From Glomus cerebriforme (lineage: Eukaryota > Glomeromycota > Glomeromycetes > Glomerales > Glomeraceae): a stretch of 64,000 bases of DNA. A model generated the notes under the pieces. It did not search any database and was not told the DNA's origin. It was given only the letters and a program-made list of their open reading frames with translations. Below are positions 58,824 through 64,000 of this stretch, piece by piece (positions within the stretch are counted from its first letter, which is position 1; the number at the start of each line of letters is the position of its first letter). A program made the translations under genes and the position numbers. The stretch covers positions 1-64,000 of the forward strand of contig QKYT01000381.1 in NCBI GenBank assembly GCA_003550305.1, in the 5' to 3' direction.

Positions 58824-60350
58824 TTATTTAACAACTTGAAAGACCTCATAATCGTCTAAATCTAAATGAGATCCTTCTTTAATGAATTTATTAATTCCAT
58901 TATAAGAAAGAGAACCATAAGAAAATATTTTATTATTAATGATACCCAAATCACAACCACCACCAAAACAAGGACCACTAGTAAGATTATAATAAATAGC
59001 TTTTTGAGGATTAGTAACTCTAATTAATTTAGATATTCTTGATTTAACAATAGGTTTTTCATCAAATTCTTTATCAGAATTTCCTTTCTTTTCACCTTTA
59101 CCAAAACAAAATAAAAAACTATTTTCAGTTTGATACATACTATTACCATTAATACTATCAGATTTTTGTTTCCAATCTAAAGGATTATATCCACCAATTA
59201 ATAAATTCTTTTTAGAAATTTTTGCAATTGTAATAGTTGGACCTTTATTATCACATAAAGTATGAAATCTTTTAGCATCAAATCCATCACGACTTGCTCT
59301 ATAAAGTAATTTAAATTTATAAGGTAAATTTTGAGAATTAATATCATATAAATAATAATTCTTTTTCATTTTATCAATCCAACTTGAAATATAAGTGACT
59401 TTTTTTGGTGTTAAAAAAAGAGAATTTAAAGGAAATCTTGGTGGTAATGATTTAATATAATTAATTAAAGAATTATCTTTAATATTTAATTCAAAAGAAT
59501 TAATATTATGATGAAAATTAAAAATTTCTCGACAAAAACCTTTTGGTAAAATATTAGAATAAGGAGCTACTTTATTCATAATATCATTTAAAGGAATATC
59601 TAACCATCTAATTAATGGAATAAAATCATATAAAATTTCTTTTAAAGTATTTATTTCTTCTTGTGACCAATTATTAATAGTTTTTAAAATAAGTTGAGAT
59701 GAAGGCATTTGAGCGATACCCCATTTTAAAATATAATTCCAAATTTGAATTTCTTCTTTAACATCAAGAAAATCTTGATTTAAAATTAATGATAAAATAG
59801 ATTTATCCAATAATAAAAATTCATTAGAATTGAATAAAAATTTTAAAGGATTTTCACAAATAATATCAATACAATGATCTCTTAAATTAGAAAATATTTC
59901 ATTATGATTATTATTTAATAAAATATGAAGGAATTTTAAAGGATTACGATATAAATGTTCTGATTGATTTTCAATTAAAAATTGTAAAAGAAATTGAATT
60001 AAAGATGATAATTCTAATTCATTTGAAATGATTAATACTTGTAAAATATCAAATGTATCTAAATCTCTTAATTCAATTTTTCCTGTATATAAATATTTTA
60101 AAATAATTTTAAAAGATTTTGATGAATAATTTTGTTTTTCAAAAACGATTATTCCATCCTCTTTAAAAAGTTTTTCAATATTTTTTAATTCTTTTTGAAA
60201 ATAAGAAGATCTTATACTTAAAATAAGTGAATGAGCTTTAAAATCTTTTTGTGATGTTCCTTCTCCTACTCGAATAATAACATCATATGTATTATGAGTG
60301 ATTTCAAGTAATTTACCAATATCTCGAGAAAATTCTTTTAATAAAATCAT
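58824..60350 (-). CDS. BTB-BACK-TLD domain protein
   Basis: Single-exon gene of 508 residues. The BTB domain, at about residues 20-125, has YDVIIRVGEGTSQKDFKAHS, SSYFQKEL and KIILKYLYTGKIEL. A BACK-like helical region follows (about 130-250, with IQIWNYILKWGI). The TLD domain, from about 310, has LLYRASRDGFDAKRFHTLC, GPTITIAKI, IGGYNP, GPCFGGGCDLGI and the C-terminal YEVFQVV. BTB domains often link substrates to Cul3 ligases. TLD domains are associated with oxidative-stress resistance and V-ATPase binding in other eukaryotes. The family is strongly amplified in Glomeromycotina; a decayed copy lies at 2947-3815. The frame is intact. Confidence 0.9.
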   Translation of the reverse strand: MILLKEFSRDIGKLLEITHNTYDVIIRVGEGTSQKDFKAHSLILSIRSSYFQKELKNIEKLFKEDGIIVFEKQNYSSKSFKIILKYLYTGKIELRDLDTFDILQVLIISNELELSSLIQFLLQFLIENQSEHLYRNPLKFLHILLNNNHNEIFSNLRDHCIDIICENPLKFLFNSNEFLLLDKSILSLILNQDFLDVKEEIQIWNYILKWGIAQMPSSQLILKTINNWSQEEINTLKEILYDFIPLIRWLDIPLNDIMNKVAPYSNILPKGFCREIFNFHHNINSFELNIKDNSLINYIKSLPPRFPLNSLFLTPKKVTYISSWIDKMKKNYYLYDINSQNLPYKFKLLYRASRDGFDAKRFHTLCDNKGPTITIAKISKKNLLIGGYNPLDWKQKSDSINGNSMYQTENSFLFCFGKGEKKGNSDKEFDEKPIVKSRISKLIRVTNPQKAIYYNLTSGPCFGGGCDLGIINNKIFSYGSLSYNGINKFIKEGSHLDLDDYEVFQVVK

Positions 60351-62443
60351 TTTTCTTTCTTTCTTTCTTTTTTTTTTTTAAAAAGAAAAATAAGTTAGAT
60401 CAGGTTGATAAAATAAATTATTTGTGTAATTAATATTTTAAATTTGTGTAAAAATTTTTTTAAAAATGTGTTATAAGATATAAAATAGAAGAAGAAGAAG
60501 AAAAAAGAAAGTATGTCAAATTTCAATGGTTTTTTTTTCATCAATTTTATACTAGAACTTCTTACCCTTATTTAAGTTCCAAAGGAAAAACGATTTCAAA
60601 TAATATAGGTTACACCACATATAATATATTCATTCACTTTTTCAAAAAAATTGGCTGAACACATTGTTGACGAAACGCCTAATGATGTAATGATTTCTCC
60701 ATGATACAACAGTTACAAATGACGCAAAAAAAAATTTTAATTAAACAATGGAAATTTGTGTAATAAATAAGTGGCGCGGCCGAAATTTATGTCCGACCTT
60801 ATGATAATGTTTGAACGTATAATGGCCAATAATGATTCTCATAAGGCCATGCTGCGAGGCTTGAATTATGTGGCTGGTAATTTCAAAGCATCGTAACAGT
60901 TACATTAGTTATATTACAATTACATAATATAATGACATGTCAAATAAGTTGTTGGTTTAATTTATACATCAAATGTAACACAAGTAATATAAAACAATAC
61001 ATGAAAAAAAAATCGTTACACAATCCATTTACGTTTCAGGAAAAAAAAATCCGGAACCATAAAAAATCTCATACAAATGGGGTATTTCTCTTTAATATAC
61101 TAATTTAAATCTAGTCAATCGAAGAATTATTTTTAGATATAGTATATGCTAAACGTATTATATATCATTGTTACTATTGCCAGGGTTTGTTGCCTTAATT
61201 TAGTTAGAAAGAAGAAATTTGTATTATATAATTAATTCTCTTTCGCGCGTATTAACTTAATATCACAATCGTTCATTTTAATTGTAATTTTAAACACAAT
61301 TTACTTGGAATGTCTATATCCGATAATATTGTAAAACGATAAGATGAAAAATTTACCTTTTATTTATAATTTTTTTTTTACTTTCATTTATAAGGAATAT
61401 TTATTACACACATAGAAATCATATTGTTTTGTTTACTTCAAACGTAGTCATACGACTTATAAACAGTCATTTTACAACAAAAACAAAAAAAATCTAGAAT
61501 ATACGACATTATTATTCACTTTCCTAATTCTATAAGTTTGTGCTACCTTTAATCAGTAATGTTTAAATTATCAAAGTAAATAATAAAACCATTCGCGTGT
61601 ATTCCACATAAACTTGAATGTTCCTCTTTTAAAGATTTTTAACCTCTTTCTCCTTTTATTTTTCATGATATTTTTTAATACTTTTTCTTTAATGTTTTAA
61701 TTCGTTATTAGGGTAAGTTCAAACGATCGCTTCACGTGTCCAAAGTTAAAAATTATTCTTCACATAATATTTTGATTCCTTTATACTTTAAAAGTTAAAC
61801 AGATAGATCTTCTAAAAATATTTCTTTCTCTTTTAAAGTAAAATTTGAAGAAAATCTTTTATATATCTTAGAATTTTATTGAAAGATCAAATTGGTTTCG
61901 TTGTTTTCTTATACTAGTTTAGTTGCTTCTTTTTTTTTTTTTTTTAATTCGTTTATACTTTATATTTCTCTCATTTAAGTCGAACGGCGTTTTTTTTTCC
62001 TTATTTCTTATCGAAAATTGTTTTCCGAGGGTAACGGCCGTCACTCTGTGTTTCTGCGCCTCATTATTTTGAAAACTAAATATCCGTAAGTACTTTCAAT
62101 AATTACACAGAATTGCTAAAATAAGCGAAAAAAATATATGTATATATATATAAAATAAACCAAATAATGAACAAAATAATATAACAATGAAAAATGGAAA
62201 AAAATAATATATAAATATATATAACCGTTACTGGATCGGGGTTTCTTTTCAATTTTTTTTTATTTAACAATTTGCATATTATTATATTTAGACAACAAGG
62301 AGAATCACGTGATAATTCTCGAAAAAAAGATATTTTTCCTTCCTTCCTCTTTTTTTTTTTTTTTCCTTGTAAATAATTTTGTATGAGACCAATAATCAAT
62401 ATTACTTACTCTCTTAATTGATTGGGTAAATATAAAATAAATA
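60351..62443. other. Long intergenic stretch upstream of the membrane-protein gene
   Basis: AT-rich, with poly-T/poly-A runs (for example about 61930-61945 and 62350-62365) and a small GC-richer site (gtaacggccgtcac, about 62031-62044). No gene was recognised. The last few hundred bases could be promoter and 5' leader of the next gene. Confidence 0.4.
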
Positions 62444-63742
62444 ATGGCACTCAATGTAAAACAATATAAAGGTAATATGCTAACTATTATGGCAGTTTTT
62501 TTTTAAAAAAAAAAATTTATTGGTCGTAGTCACTCACTCCTTTTTAAATTCGTTTTAATAGATCCAATGATATCTGGAGAATTTAAACAAAAATACAGAA
62601 TAAAGAAAATAAAAATAATAAAAGATGAGAATAAGATGAGAAAGATAACTGAAAAAAAGAAAGAAAGAAAGGAAAACAACAAAAAAGTAAAAAAAAGAAT
62701 TAAATCAATAAATCAGCCCAAGAAAACTTGTCTTCAAACAAAAACTAGGGATATCCCCACTTGTAATATATCAATAAACAAATTAAATCCGACATTTGAC
62801 TTACCAATACATACCATTATAATCCCTACCTCTTCTTCCGAAAGAAAAACTCCTCCGTCGACTACAAGTTTTCCTTCTACTCCAACAAAAAATCCTTTAT
62901 TAATTCCATCTAATGATGGCAAAAAAATTTCCGAAAATAATTCTCCTCCTTTGGAAAAGAATAATCCTAAATCTCCTAGTACTCCGAATACTGCACCACC
63001 AATTTCTAATGATCCAAAGACCAATAATGACCATAAAGGGATTAAAACAAACAGTAAAAATAATGATAACAATAATGGTAAAACCAATGATAATTATAAC
63101 AACAACTACAACAATAACAACAATGGTAATAAAAATCCTTTACCAACACCAACCGTATTAATATATCCATCACTGACAGTACCACCTTTAACTTCTACTA
63201 CCGTTTCTTTCACTAAAACTTCCAATCCAAATAATAAAATATTTAATCCATCTTCAGGTCCTGCAATAACAGGAATGATATTTGCAATAATCTTAGCTTT
63301 AGTTGCTATTGCATTTATAATAAGAAAAACTGTTTATAATAAGAATTATTTTAGACCATTCAATAGACAAATTAGACATCAACAATTATTGGATAATGAG
63401 GGTTGGCCAAATTATCACACCTATGATAATAATAATATGGAAGTGATGAGTGGTAATGGTTCTGAAAATGCTTCTATGAATGTAATTACTGTATTAAATA
63501 GACCACAAAGGACAATGAGTAGGAGGTTCTCAAACTTTGATGATGTAACCAACGTTAATTCTAGCAATACAGGTTTATTAATTGATGATGAAATGAGTAA
63601 GAATGATGATTATTCATCTGGTATTAAACATCAACAAGAACACGAAGAACATTTTAGTGATGATGATTATAGTAGTTTAGATATGAGTGTAGATATTACT
63701 CTTCCACCTAAAATTGTTAATTGGGAAGAATGTATGAGATAA
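62444..63742 (+). CDS. Low-complexity single-pass membrane protein, function unknown
   Basis: Two exons, 62444-62471 and 62562-63742, give 402 residues (MALNVKQYK, then DPMISGEF). I prefer this start to the internal ATG at 62567 because that ATG sits 5 nt after a typical acceptor and the upstream 28-nt exon restores phase. Residues up to about 75 are Lys-rich. A Ser/Thr/Pro- and Asn-rich stretch follows, including an Asn/Tyr run. One membrane helix (GMIFAIILALVAIAFIIRK) lies near residue 255, then an acidic Ser/Asp-rich tail. No signal peptide or known domain is seen. The layout resembles fungal cell-surface or sensor-like single-pass proteins, but this is not an assignment. Confidence 0.6.
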
Positions 63743-64000
63743 TATAAATTATTGTAATAAATAAATTTGTATAAATTGTAAAGTTTAAATTTTCGCCATC
63801 CTCTATAATCACCAAGTCCGTTACATTAAAATTGGTGATTACATAGAAGTTATATATTCAACATCCTATTAAAAATAAAATATATAAAATAAGGTGATTT
63901 TATAAAATAAAATTTATAAATTAAAAAGTAACTTTTTTCAATTATAAAATACGTAAAAATTTTTACAAGTCATCAGAATATGCCCCAAATCAAAATAATT
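63743..64000. other. Window end, nothing recognised
   Basis: AT-rich 3' flank of the preceding gene. A short inverted repeat (ATAATCACCAA at about 63807-63817 and TTGGTGATTA at about 63832-63841) could form a hairpin. Confidence 0.35.

Overview
The window looks like nuclear DNA of an arbuscular mycorrhizal fungus (Glomeromycotina, most likely a Rhizophagus-type genome). It is very AT-rich, and its genes are split by many short GT-AG introns. Four family signatures point the same way: F-box proteins, BTB-BACK-TLD proteins, cytochrome P450s and a MATA-HMG-type protein. The genus call is an inference from these family profiles, not from a database match. A few N bases mark sequence of lower quality (near 2927 and 39002-39069).

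Region by region. 1-836 (-) is the 5' part of a small mitochondrial complex I subunit gene. 2370-4029 holds a short F-box gene followed by the wreck of a BTB-TLD gene and a fragment of another family. 5581-9291 is a divergent pair: sphingolipid delta-4 desaturase (-) and cytosolic prolyl-tRNA synthetase (+). 10526-24860 is a dense housekeeping block: PPIP5K/Vip1 inositol pyrophosphate kinase, a MYND-finger MSS51-like protein, the SNARE Bet1, valyl-tRNA synthetase, an LYR-motif mitochondrial protein and a Zip3/RNF212-type meiotic RING protein. 25087-28038 carries thioredoxin reductase and an HP1-type chromodomain protein. 28962-33096 is a membrane-anchored ADAM metalloprotease, followed by an F-box gene. 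34976-40556 is a gene-free island of inverted-repeat elements. 40557-46828 has a TMEM94-like degenerate P-type ATPase and a small four-helix membrane protein. 47409-50838 has an unknown acidic protein and an epoxide hydrolase. 51219-56089 is a head-to-head pair of P450 genes. After that come a MATA-HMG-type protein, an intact BTB-BACK-TLD gene and a low-complexity single-pass membrane protein.

I rebuilt exon chains by reading-frame continuity across GT-AG junctions. For most genes the phases close exactly to an open reading frame from ATG to stop. Two introns only work as GC-AG introns, both with the donor GCAAGT (prolyl-tRNA synthetase and TMEM94-like gene). Several microexons of 18-31 nt are needed.

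There is no gene cluster with one obvious joint function. The clearest non-genic signal is the 36376-39446 island. It holds a 2.0-kb non-autonomous DNA transposon with an 8-bp target duplication, a 315-bp palindromic MITE nested inside it, and a separate 0.9-kb long inverted repeat. No tRNA, rRNA or CRISPR array was recognised.
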